NCBI RefSeq assembly: GCF_030052815.1
Contig: NC_079499.1
Coordinates: 70,881,760-70,945,759, forward strand
From: Hevea brasiliensis
Lineage: Eukaryota; Streptophyta; Magnoliopsida; Malpighiales; Euphorbiaceae
DNA length: 64,000 nucleotides
Direction: 5' to 3'
Each line of letters begins with the position of its first letter. Position 1 is the stretch's first letter. Below the pieces are notes generated by a model that worked only from the letters and a program-made list of their open reading frames with translations, was not told the origin of the DNA and searched no databases. Below are positions 38,305-48,571 of this stretch, piece after piece. A program made the translations under genes and the position numbers.

Positions 38305-38747
38305 TTTTTACTGGCTAGTGCAGCCGAAATGATGTTTAATGGCAATAATTGCCTCTCCCCATGTATTACCACATCACTGTACTGAGGGAGACCAAAAGTG
38401 ACTGTCTTCAGCCTACAGTCAATCATGGCATGATGCCTGGCTAACCAATCCATGCCCAAGATGATATCATAATCTCTGAAGGGCATTTCAATGAAATCAG
38501 ATAGAAAAGTGTGTCATTGGATCACCAAATGACAATCCCTATACATTTTATTAACCCTAACCTCCTGTCTTAACGGACTTGTTACTAGCACCTCAAAGTC
38601 CATTTTTGTTCATGGAACAACAACGCAATCAATGATGCTAGCACTCACATAAGAATGGGTAGAACCCAGATTAAATAACATAAACACATCTTGATTAAAA
38701 GTTGAGAAGGTACCAGCCACAACATCAGATGTCTCAGCCTCTTCTCT
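38301..38747 (-). pseudogene. pro: Protease of element B, catalytic Asp lost
   Basis: The active-site stretch near 38650-38685 reads MLFNLGSTHSYVSAS: Asn replaces the catalytic Asp found in E (FDPGSTHS). The later block MPFRDYDIILGMDWLARHHA is well kept (38430-38486). Stops at the gag border and further in, plus a frameshift near 38305, confirm it is inactive. Confidence 0.85.
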
Positions 38748-39842
38748 TTATCTCATTGCATAGATTCTGACTGGAGCACTATCTTGCTCTGAATGTTTCA
38801 TTGTGCTTTGGCTGCCTGCTGGGCCACCTCTACCCCTGCCTCTACCTCTGCTGGGTGGTTGTGAACTTCTGGTGACAGGGCTCTGAACTGACTCTTCTGC
38901 AGTAGTAAGAGGTGGTCCAACTCTGCGACTACTGGTGCAGTCCTTGGCAAAGTGTCCTGTGCCTCCACAGTTATAACAGGCTCCAATAGCCTTATAGCAT
39001 ATCCCACCATGATATCTTCCACAATTTTCACATTGGCGGGAATGGTAGGAACCTCTGGTACTCTGCTGACCAGATAGAGGAGGTTTCTGTCCTGAATGTC
39101 TTCCCTTACCAGACTTCTTGCCACCTCCGCTGTGTCCCCCATAGTTCTTCCTCTTTCCAGTAGGACCACTGGAACTCTGTTCTACTGATTTTCCCTCTTT
39201 CTTTGTCTTCTCTGATTTCTTTTTCTCAGGAGCAGCTTCAGACTCAATTCTTTCCAACTCTAGGGCTTGAGAAACAAGTTCAGAGAAGTTAGTGTGTTTG
39301 AATCCGACCACTTGTAATCTGATACTGGGTTTCAAGCCGGTTTCAAACCTCTTGCATCTCTCCTTGCTGGTAGAAAGTAGATTTACTGCATAATGGCTTA
39401 GGCGGGAAAATTCTCTTTCATACTCAGCCACTGATCTGCTTCCCTGTTTCAGACTTAAGAACTCTTGTAGCTTTTGGTCTACATAAGCATCAAGGACATA
39501 CTTTTGTCTGAATTCCCTGAGAAAGTCATTCCATGTTAGCACTGCAGGTTCTACCAGACTGTGGGGAATTGTTTTCCACCAATCATAAGCATACCCCTGT
39601 AGCAGAGATACTGAGTATTCAATTCTGAGCTCCTCTGTGCAATGTAGTTTCTTAAATATCCTATCCATCCTTTCTTACCACTGTTCAGCCTCTAGAGGAT
39701 CTACTGTCCCCTTGAACTCTGTAGCCCCATATTTCATCAATTTGTCATACTGCCTTGTAGAAGACTGTGGTTGTACCACTGGTGTCTGTATTGGGACTTG
39801 AGTAAGCACATTACCAGCCATTTGTTGGAACATTGCAGCCAT
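38748..39842 (-). pseudogene. gag: gag of element B, nearly intact
   Basis: The true start is likely the ATG at 39842-39840 (MAAMFQQMAGNV), matching E's MMAAFFQQMARNV. One stop, in AEQW-stop-ERM near 39677, lies where E has Leu. After it 306 codons are open: YAYDWWKTIPHSLVEP, EFLSLKQGSRSVAEYEREFS, LQVVGFKHTNFSELVSQALE, a basic Lys/Gly linker, and the knuckle CYNCGGTGHFAKDC with all ligands (about 38935-38976). It ends in RGRGRGRGG and IYAMR with a stop before protease. This is the best preserved coding region of the B/E type in the window. Confidence 0.9.
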
Positions 39843-40141
39843 CACGAGCGAATCGAGCAGAAATCGCGGTACTATGGGGCTGGTGTCACTGAACCATCGA
39901 CATTATGTAGGGTCAGCATCCTTGCACCTCAGCCTCAATAGATTGATCGACTGAACGATCGCCCTCTTCGATAGTCAATGCGAGGATCTTAGATCTTCTG
40001 AACAAATAACACAAGGAGATTTTCTCCCGTTAGTGCATATTTATAATGTAATGTACTGTATGTATCAAACAATGATATTGAGCAATTGTACTATGAAGAA
40101 AGAATATTCAAATTACAGGTGAAAATAGAATTTAAAAACTA

Positions 40142-40153
40142 GCTCTGATACCA
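40142..40153 (-). promoter_or_regulatory. Primer-binding site of B (tRNA-iMet)
   Basis: Minus-strand TGGTATCAGAGC, 8 bp inside the 5' LTR. Confidence 0.92.
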
Positions 40154-40161
40154 CTAAAATA

Positions 40162-43100
40162 TGTCACACCCTACCCCTCTGTAAGGCATAACATGATCCC
40201 GTAGTATACCTAATGAATTACCAACTTCGTCTACTGATAACCCATTAAATACACTACAAGGGATTTTAAAACTTTTCTTACTTCTTTTATAGTGGTGAGC
40301 ACTATTTACAGGTGTTAAAAATTTTTTTGAACTTAAATGAAAGAGAAAACACATTTGAATTATTAGGAATTTCTGTAAAAATTTTGGCGGAGTGCCTTCT
40401 GTATTTTGAATAAAATAGTTCTTCAGAAAACCTATAAAAGCACTTCAATATAATTCTCAATCTCCACTTCAACAGTTAAACAACACAATATCTTTTTCAA
40501 CTCAAATCCACCATAATTTTTCAAAGACTGAGATAAAAGAAATATAATACAATTTTTACAAGTCAAAATACTCATAATTTACTTTACAACTTCAATGTAC
40601 AATTTTAATTTACAACTGCTCAAAATCAAGAACAATATATACAAACAGTGAACATACATTATAGTACAAAATGCAAAATGTGGTATACTCATTATACCCG
40701 ATAATCTCTCGCTGGATGTACTAGCAGCCTAGTCTCACGCTCATCATCTGTCTACTGCGACAAAGAATGAAAAGCTATCGCTGAGACAATGTCTCAGTGG
40801 TGCACAACATTAACCAAATACAACTTTAAATCACAGTTCATAAATCATATAAATGATGGATACGTAAAACCATAGTTAAATTCAAGACAATAAATGTCAT
40901 AAGGAATTTAACACAATATCACAATAAATCTCAGTAATCAAAACGTAGTTAAATTTAAAAGACAGTGAATGTCAATAAGAATTTAAACTCCATTTCACAA
41001 ATTATCAAAGCTCATAATAATACAATTTAGTCAAATAATTTACTGACACAGTGTTGCCAGTTCATACACAACTTAAGCCATGACACCAAATTTCCGATCA
41101 ATGCCGCGTTGTACACCACGACAAAGCAATCACAACCCTACTAATTGAAATCAATGAGGAAGGGAGCTAGCTATATAATGAGTACTCATCTGATCACCTC
41201 AACTGGTAAACCAGAGAGGGAGAAAAATAAACGATCACGACTCCATAAATAGAGAAGGAATGATACGATACTGTCATGCTAAGTGTGAACACAAAATCAA
41301 TTCCAAACATTTCATTCAAATGATTCGTGAGAATCAAATAAATTTCCAAAGTCATAATTTCATTCACAAAATGGCAGCACAATTCATAAGTAAATTCAAT
41401 TTCCACAAATCACACTAAATAATTTTTTCCACAGTTTCAAACCATTTACAATGCTTTTCAAGCAATAAGTATCCATCAAATATCATTCAAACAATTTTTC
41501 ACAGTTTCACAATTTAAAACAATAATATACAAATAGTCATAATTTATTTCAATTGAAAATAATTCAAAAGAAATAGCTGTTGTGCACAAACCTCTGATAA
41601 CTGTCTCCTTGCCTTGACTCAGTTTTTCCTTTCCTTTCCCTGAGTCTTTGCTAACTGAGAAACACAAATTGAGGTGTTTCAGTACTTAATTAAACTATCT
41701 CTAACGATAATGTTTGATAAGTAATTCACTGAATGCTAGTATTTGCTTAATCAACCTAATATGTTGACCCTCGGTGAATTCTAGGTAATTTAGGTTTTAA
41801 TGTTACTAACATGTCACATTCGATAGTCTTTTAGGGTTGGTACATGTTACTAAGTTCATTTCCGTGTATACTGCATTTTCTTTCAATTTGCTGGATTTCG
41901 GGATACTAGTTTGACCTAGCCGGACGACCTAGTTCCCTCGGTTTTCGGGTTTTGGTCAAAACTACAAACTTGTAGATCTATGTCTTATGGAATGTGGGGC
42001 AAAATTTTAGGTCATTCTGAGTTATGTAGACCAAGTTATGGTCATTTTATTATTGCTGGTCAAATTGCATCAAAATTGGTCACTTTAGGTCATTTTAGGT
42101 TCGGCCAGTTTTTGGACCCGAACTTGTGCAAGCTGTTTGACTTGCTTATGGTTATTTCTGGGCTTTGGTGTCTTCATAAGACTTGTAGATATGGGTCTTA
42201 ACTATTCATGGTCAAAAGTTCAGGTCAATTGGACCTGTTTTGAGTGAGTTATGGCCTAAATACTAATTGCTGCCCAAATAGTCAATTTTCAGGCCTCAAT
42301 TGCACTTAATCCGGATTTGGTCATTTTTCAAGCTACCTTGCAAGCAGAATTTTGGCAAGCTTCCTTCATGAAAGTTGGCACATTTTGTGCCTAGTTTCAC
42401 CTCCAATTGGTCTCATACCAATTGGAGCCACACACTCAAAGTTCTAGGCCTAAAACTTAAACTGCCTTATTGGAATTCTTTCATACACATCAAGGATCAC
42501 TCCTAACACTTACCAAACTCAACATTCAAGCCCATTCTGGTTATACCATAACCTAAACATAATTCACAACATATTATAGGTCATTTTGGCAGCTTACAAT
42601 TACATTCAATGTGTGCCAATAAGTTCAGAATTTGTCCAACTCAATTTATAATAATTCAATCACCGATTCATGCTCATTTACATGTCCCACTTCACACCAT
42701 CATACATGCACTCAAACTGCCATAACCACTATCACAATTCAACACCATTATTTCATAAACCAAGCATGAATTCCAGTATTCCTCAAGAGTTAACAAACTG
42801 CCACAATGATACATTTACATTCCATTAATTTCCAAGCTTTAAATTTCATTTCACACTTACATATACTAAGTATACATCACCCAAACAATTTCCTACACAA
42901 TATACATTTAATCAATCATTTAATTCACCATTTACAAGCACAAATAAACTGCCTTCAAGGTGTTTCCATGGCTGCCAAAAGTACACATTCCCATTCAACA
43001 TCAAACCTCAAAAATTTCTTCATAAATCAACTTACCCAAAGCTCAACACAAGGATTAGTGAAAGAAATTGGAAAGATTAAGCACTAACCTCAACTTGGGC

Positions 43101-43959
43101 TTGATTAAACTTCACCAAAACTCCTCTTTCTTGCTTCCTAAATGCTGCCCATGATTTTTAGAATAAGTTTAATGAAGGACTCTTGAAGAAATGATGGCTT
43201 GATCATGGTAAATAAGGGCTTGCATGTGGGACGGCCATGGAGAAAGCTTAGGAGCTCCAATTCGGCCATGGGTGTGTGAGGTTGAAGATGAAGTGTTTTG
43301 GTGATAAATTCTATCCATTTGGTGCTTTATATAATCCCATAGTGCTCCACTCATGCTAGGATAATAATTTAATAAGTTTAAATGTGATAATTAGTCAATT
43401 TAGCCTCCATTTTTACTATTTACATTAGGTACCCCTAAATTAATTTTTCATTATATTTTCCAAGTGTAATATTATTTATTTTTTATGGACATTTAGGTCA
43501 AAAGACAACTCGGGTGTCAAATGACCACAATGCCCCTGTTCGAGTTGCATTCCCGATTTTTCGATAACAACGGGTTTTATCCGTTTTTCGATTTCTCACT
43601 TTTCTTTGTACTAATTAATTAATTTTTCTTTGATATTTCTAATGATATTTATGCTTCCATAGGGGTATATTTAAGTCCTAAAAATATTTTCTAAGGTTCC
43701 CCACGGTCCAGGGCTAGTCAACGGTTCACGCCGTGACTTCCCGGTGCGGTTACCCATCGCTAGGGTTCTCGGCTCGCTTAACTTGGTTACATTTCTTTGC
43801 TATTATTTTTCCTTTGTTTTTCATATATTCTCTTTTCTTATATTTCATTATTTTATGTCTCCTCACTCGTATCGAAGTGTAGTTCTAGGCATCCTAGCTG
43901 TCCGGACAACACTGGCCACCGGAACAGTAGAACGCACTACCGAACATAGGGGTGTTACA
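40162..43959 (-). repeat. 5' LTR of element B (3798 bp)
   Basis: Starts on the minus strand at 43959 and ends at 40162, followed by the PBS. The twin hairpin lies at 40757-40797; its second stem is damaged here (GCGACAAAG). Otherwise a close copy of 33248-37053. Confidence 0.93.
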
Positions 43960-44263
43960 CAGGTGGCTCAACTAGGCTGTGGGGGATGGTCTTCCACCAT
44001 TCATATGCATTCCCTTGGAGAAGAGATACTGAATATTCAAATTTTAATTCTTCTGTACACTGTAGCTTTCTGAAAACCCGTTCCATTCTTTCCAACCATT
44101 GCTCTGCCTCTAGTGGATCCACAGTGCCCTTAAACTCGGTGGCCCCAAATTTCATCAATTTTTCATATTGCCGAGCTGAGGGCTGTGGTTGTGCTATAGG
44201 TGCTTGCATCTGAGTTTGGGGTGGCACATTTCTTGCCATTTGCTGGAAAAATGCAGCCATCAC
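43960..44263 (-). pseudogene. gag: gag of element E, N-terminal part
   Basis: Opens MMAAFFQQMARNVPPQ at 44263 and runs ARQYEKLMKFGATEFKGTVD, EAEQWLERMERVFRKLQCTE and EWWKTIPHSLVEPPV before element B cuts it. The frame resumes at 33247 once one copy of the CAGGT duplication is discounted. Confidence 0.9.
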
Positions 44264-44572
44264 TGTGCAACCGAAAGGTGAAATTGCGCGGTCTTTGGAA
44301 TAGTAGCTGGAGTGGCTAACCCACTCACGTTCTGGAGTGCTGGGGCTTCCCCTTGAACCTTAGCCTCAACAGATTGTTCTACGGAATGATCTCCTCCTTC
44401 CATTCCATTTTCCCAAAATTTCTACTTCCTGAGATCAAACACAAGCAGGTTGACCTTCGTTAGTGCATATTCATGATGTAAATATGTTATATGTATCAAT
44501 TAAAGACACTTGAGTAGTTGTACTTATCAAAGAAATATTCATACACATAGTCAAAATTTATTGTAAAACTAT

Positions 44573-44584
44573 GCTCTGATAATA
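44573..44584 (-). promoter_or_regulatory. Degenerate primer-binding site of E
   Basis: Minus-strand TATTATCAGAGC, two changes from TGGTATCAGAGC, 8 bp inside the 5' LTR. Confidence 0.75.
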
Positions 44585-44592
44585 CTAAAACA

Positions 44593-47500
44593 TGTCACAC
44601 CTGACCCCACTGTAAGATATAACATGATCCCGTAGACTACCTAATGAACTATCGAACTTCACGTACTGATAACTCATTAAGTACCCTATAAGGGATTTTA
44701 AAACAATTTTCTTAGATTTGGAAGTGGTGAGCATTTTGGTAGGAATTAAAATCATTTATTCAAAGCTTAAATACTAATAAAAATTTTTGTCCATTTTAAT
44801 TTTGTTACAATTTTTATAAAAATTTTGACAAAGTTCCGTCTGTATTTTGAGAAAACAGTTCTTCAAATACCTGAGAAAAACACTTCCAATAAATTTTCTC
44901 AACTCCCAATCTCCCAATAATCTCAAGTCAACACAATTAAATTCACTTCAAAATAATTCCACAATCCAATCAAAGTTTATCATCTCAAAATATTTCATAA
45001 CTTCATTCATAGTGCATAAAGTATAAAAGAAATTCACAAATATAAATCTTAATTTACAAAAGGAAGTTCCAAAAATAATATTATTACAATTTATTATACA
45101 ATTGCTCAACTTTACATTGATACATAAAACATTGCAATATTTACATCAAAATAACTACAAGGGTATAAAATAATACCCGTACAAAAATATCAGGGTAGTC
45201 CTCAATATCAATAGCAGCTCACTCTGCTGCTTTCTCCTTGCTCTTATTTGCGACAGCAAAATAAGCTATCACTGAGTATAAAAATACTCAGTGGTGCACA
45301 AAAAAAATTTTAAATACAATACATAAATCATTCATTAACAAAACACAATTTAAATATTTCTCAATCACATTTCACAAATTATCAAAACTCTTAATAACAT
45401 AATTTAGTCAAATAATTTAATAAACACAGTGTTGCCAAAATCATACACAACTTAAGCCATGACACAAAATTTCCAATCAATGCCGTGTTGTACACCACGA
45501 TAAAATAATCTACAACCCCACTAATCGAAATCAATGAGGGAGGTGGCTAGCTAGCTAATGAGTACTCATCCGATCTACAACCTCAACTGGTGAACCAGAG
45601 AGGGAGGAAAATAATCGATCTCACCCCATAAATGGAGGAGGAATAATAAGGCACTGTCATGCTAAGTGTGAACACAAAATCAATTCAACGTAATTTAATC
45701 AAATCATTTGTGAGAAATTTGATCAATTTCCAAAGTCACATTTGAGATCATAAAATGGCAACACAATACATAATTAATCACAGAAGTCAAATTTTCGAGA
45801 ATGAAATATTTAAATAAGAATTATTGTGCACAGACTTGACGTAAGTTGCCTCTAAGCCTTGACTCAGTCTGTCAGACCTTCCAAGTCTTTTTCAGCTGAA
45901 ACACACAGTTTCACAGTGTTTCAGTACCATAACTTAGCATAAATCTAAAAATAAATTTAACTTCACTTTTATCTAGCTTATATCTGCTAAACTTGACGTT
46001 CTTGAAATTTTGTGTTTTGGGGTTACTATTCACTATACTATTTAAGTCAAATTGTTGACTTTCTAAGGCTTAATAGGTATAGGAATTCCAACTTCACCCA
46101 CATACCACATTTTGATCATTAAATTTGTTGGTTTTGGTTATTTACTCAAATTCTAAGTCTTTTAGGCAAATTCGATAAATTTTCAGTTTTAGTGTCTAAA
46201 GTTGCACTGTTCCATTGGTCATTTTACTGTTAGAATTTGGCAAAAATTTCTTCATAGAACATGTTCCCTATTGTCTTAAGTTTATTCTCCTTTTTGAATC
46301 ACTCCAATTGGAGTTTTGTAACTCAAGTTATAGCCATTTGAACCATGGCTGCCGGATTGGACAGAACCCAAAATTCTGGGCAATTTTTAGTGCTGACAGT
46401 TTTGGGTCACCAACTTGGGGTGGCCAAATGATTTGGTTGCTGGCAGAATTTGGGTTTGTGTTCTTCATGAAAATTTTAGGTCTATATCTCCTCTAACCAC
46501 TGGTAAAATGTCAGGTCATTTAGACCTTCCTAGCTCAAGTTATGACCAAATGAACAAATACTGTTCATTTAGTCAGTTTGTAAACGGTAGACTGCGATTT
46601 TCCAACTTTGGTCAATTTGTTCATTAGGTTTTGGTCACTTTTTGAGCATGCTTCCTAAATGAAAATTATATCATTTAGTGTCTATTTTTATTCCCAATTG
46701 GTCCTATACCAATTGGACTTGTAAAATTTCATTTTTTGGTCCCTCAAAGGGACCTTGGTCATGCTGCCAGTAGCATGTCCACACTCCCTCCGAATTTGGT
46801 GTTAACTCCAACCATTCCAACACAACTCATTTGGTCACAAATGACTATTTTTCACTTTACATTAGGTCAAAGACATCATTTACCACTTCCTTACTTTTTT
46901 TGTCTCTAAATCCTAAGTCTCAAACCCTAACCACACTAATTCATTGCATTTAACTAATTCAAAGCATATAAACACAATCTTTCAACTCATTCAAGCATCC
47001 TAACATGTTTAACTCAATCAAACTCATGCAAAACATACCCCTACATAGGCAGGCTGAAATTCACATATAATCCTCCAAAAATTGTTTTCTTTTCCATTTT
47101 TCATAATTTCTAAGTTCACTTAAACTAAGAACACATGTATTAACTAAAATTTTAATTAAAAGAACTAACCTCACTTTGATGTTCAATCTTCAATTTTCTT
47201 CTTCTTTTCTTCTTTTTTTTCTTGATCAATCTTCTTCTCAAGTGAGGTTAACAAGGTTTAACTAAGAGGATTACACTTCTATGGCTGAATTTGTGGTTCC
47301 TTCAAGCTCAAAAATGAGCTTTCATGGAGGACTAGTGAGGGAGAGAGGGAAAAGAGAGGTGGACGACTAACTTGAAGAAGATAGACTTTTGTTTTATTTT
47401 TTTTTTCTTTTCTTTTTTTTTTTGTTTTTATCCTTATGGAAGACCCAAAAATCTAATTAACTAAATATATTAATTATTATTTTTATGGCATCATGCATGA

Positions 47501-48071
47501 TCATGCATGATGTCATCACCTTTTTAACTTTTTCATTTTCTTTTTTTTTTCTATTTATTTTTCTATTAGTTTTTTAATTTAATTCTCGATTCCAAAATTT
47601 TCTTTTCTCTGATTTTATTTGATAGTTAGGTCAGGAGTCAGCTCTCGCGGTCAATTGACCAAACTGCCCCTTGCCGATTTAACCCAATTTACAAATAATT
47701 CAATATTTCTTTCGGCTCCCTGACTTAATTATTTGACTGGCTTAACAGTTCTTTTTCATGATTTTCTCTTTTCTACTATGTTTATAAGGGTCCTAAGGAC
47801 TGCGGCGTCACTTTTTACAGTTCGAAATTTGAGTTTAAATCGACTTCACAGTCGTTCCCTAGAAGGTCACCATCGCTGTGACTCTGGGCTCATTTAACTT
47901 CTTATGTTCTGTTTTTCTTATTTATACTTAACTAATTAGCAATTACTAATTATTTGTATTTATAGGTTATCTAGTTGTCTTAGATGTGGTTCTAATCCCC
48001 TTAATTATTCGGGTCGACACCGGTCACCGGAACAGTGAGATCTGCCAGGCTATGCAAATGGGGGTGTTACA
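44593..48071 (-). repeat. 5' LTR of element E (3479 bp)
   Basis: Complete LTR of the A/E/F family, TGTAACACCCCC at 48071 to GTGTGACA at 44593 on the minus strand. Twin hairpin at 45250-45291. Antisense frame 46215-46496 recurs in E's 3' LTR and in F. Confidence 0.92.
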
Positions 48072-48170
48072 GTGTACTTAATGAATTATCAGTAGGTGAA
48101 GTTCAGTAGTTCATTAGGTATTCTACGGGATCATGTTATGCCTTACAAAGGGGTAAGGTGTGACATCTTG

Positions 48171-48205
48171 CTCAGCTACACTGTAGACGGGTAAGGGGTG
48201 TCACA
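48171..48205 (+). repeat. Last 35 bp of D's 3' LTR
   Basis: CTCAGCTACACTGTAGACGG to GTGTCACA, the end of D's LTR displaced by nested insertions. Followed by AGAAC, the right copy of D's target duplication. Confidence 0.88.
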
Positions 48206-48210
48206 AGAAC

Positions 48211-48566
48211 AATTAACTATAATAGTAAATTACTACAAACATTCACCCTTTTATGTCTAATTAGCCATGTTTATTATTTAATAGGGCACTGAGTGTATAT
48301 ATATTTTTATTTTATACTATATATGATTTATTTTCTTTAATTACAAAAATAAGTAAAATTTTATTTTTATGAAAATATTATTTTTTAATGTTTTATAAAT
48401 TTTCATTATGAACTTATTGTAACATCCGCCAAATTTATGTTATTGTAATTACTATCATGTGTGGAAATTTCGTTGAAACTGAGGGTTTCAGGGATGAGTG
48501 GAGATGATGATAAGGGCCTTGGCAGTTTGTTGAATATAGTATTAGAAGGTTGAGAGGGGTTGGAGT
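48211..48566. other. Short unassigned stretch between D and G
   Basis: A/T-rich. From 48418, TGTAACATCCGCC resembles an LTR start, so it may hold a scrap of another element. No coding. Confidence 0.5.
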
Positions 48567-48571
48567 AAAAT

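Larger units (their letters stand above)
33248..43959 (-). mobile_element. Ty3/gypsy element 'B', pol-less, with 3.8-kb LTRs
   Basis: Complete by structure: LTRs at 33248-37053 and 40162-43959, both starting TGTCACACCC and ending GGTGTTACA, with a perfect CAGGT duplication at 33243-33247 and 43960-43964 inside E's gag. The internal region is only 3.1 kb: PBS, gag, mutant protease, first part of RT, then about 0.9 kb without recognised coding and a polypurine tract. The two LTRs differ at 4 sites (all transitions) in the first 280 bp or so, far fewer than D's, so this is the youngest insertion. It must have depended on enzymes from another element. Confidence 0.93.
24929..48071 (-). mobile_element. 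Ty3/gypsy element 'E' on minus strand, rearranged
   Basis: Bounded by TGTCACACCTTACC and GGGGGTGTTACA with a perfect GTGTA duplication at 24924-24928 and 48072-48076, inside LTR A. Read on the minus strand: 5' LTR 44593-48071, degenerate PBS, gag start, [element B], rest of gag, protease, RT up to the motif GYYQLKV, then an abrupt join to the end of an inverted LTR (F), a stray gag fragment, and a 3' LTR lacking its first 280 bp or so. RNase H and integrase are absent. Confidence 0.85.
17472..48165 (+). mobile_element. Solo LTR 'A' (about 3.48 kb), split by C and E
   Basis: Starts TGTAAAACCCC at 17472 and ends GGTGTGACA at 48165. The flanks are TCTTA (17467-17471) and TCTTG (48166-48170), a target duplication with one change. 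The parts are 17472-20113, 24187-24928 and 48077-48165, adding to about 3.47 kb, the same as E's complete LTR (3479 bp). No internal genes belong to A, so it is a solo LTR left by LTR-LTR recombination. It has the same family sequence as E and F but lies opposite to E. Confidence 0.88.
6352..48205 (+). mobile_element. Ty3/gypsy chromovirus 'D' with nested insertions
   Basis: The outermost element of a nested cluster. It starts TGTAACACTC and ends GGGTGTCACA, flanked by AGAAT (6347-6351) and AGAAC (48206-48210), a 5-bp target duplication with one later change. Components are the 5' LTR (6352-9530), an initiator-Met PBS, gag, pol with chromodomain, a polypurine tract, and a 3' LTR split into 14333-17471 and 48171-48205 by solo LTR A. 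Without the insertions the element is about 11.15 kb. The two LTRs differ at roughly 20 of the first 120 positions, mostly transitions, so D is the oldest layer. All genes carry stops or frameshifts. Confidence 0.9.

Noticed and set aside
38798..39169. Second minus-strand frame of 123 codons overlapping B's gag
   Set aside because: It is the out-of-frame shadow of the gag linker and knuckle region, with no family match of its own.
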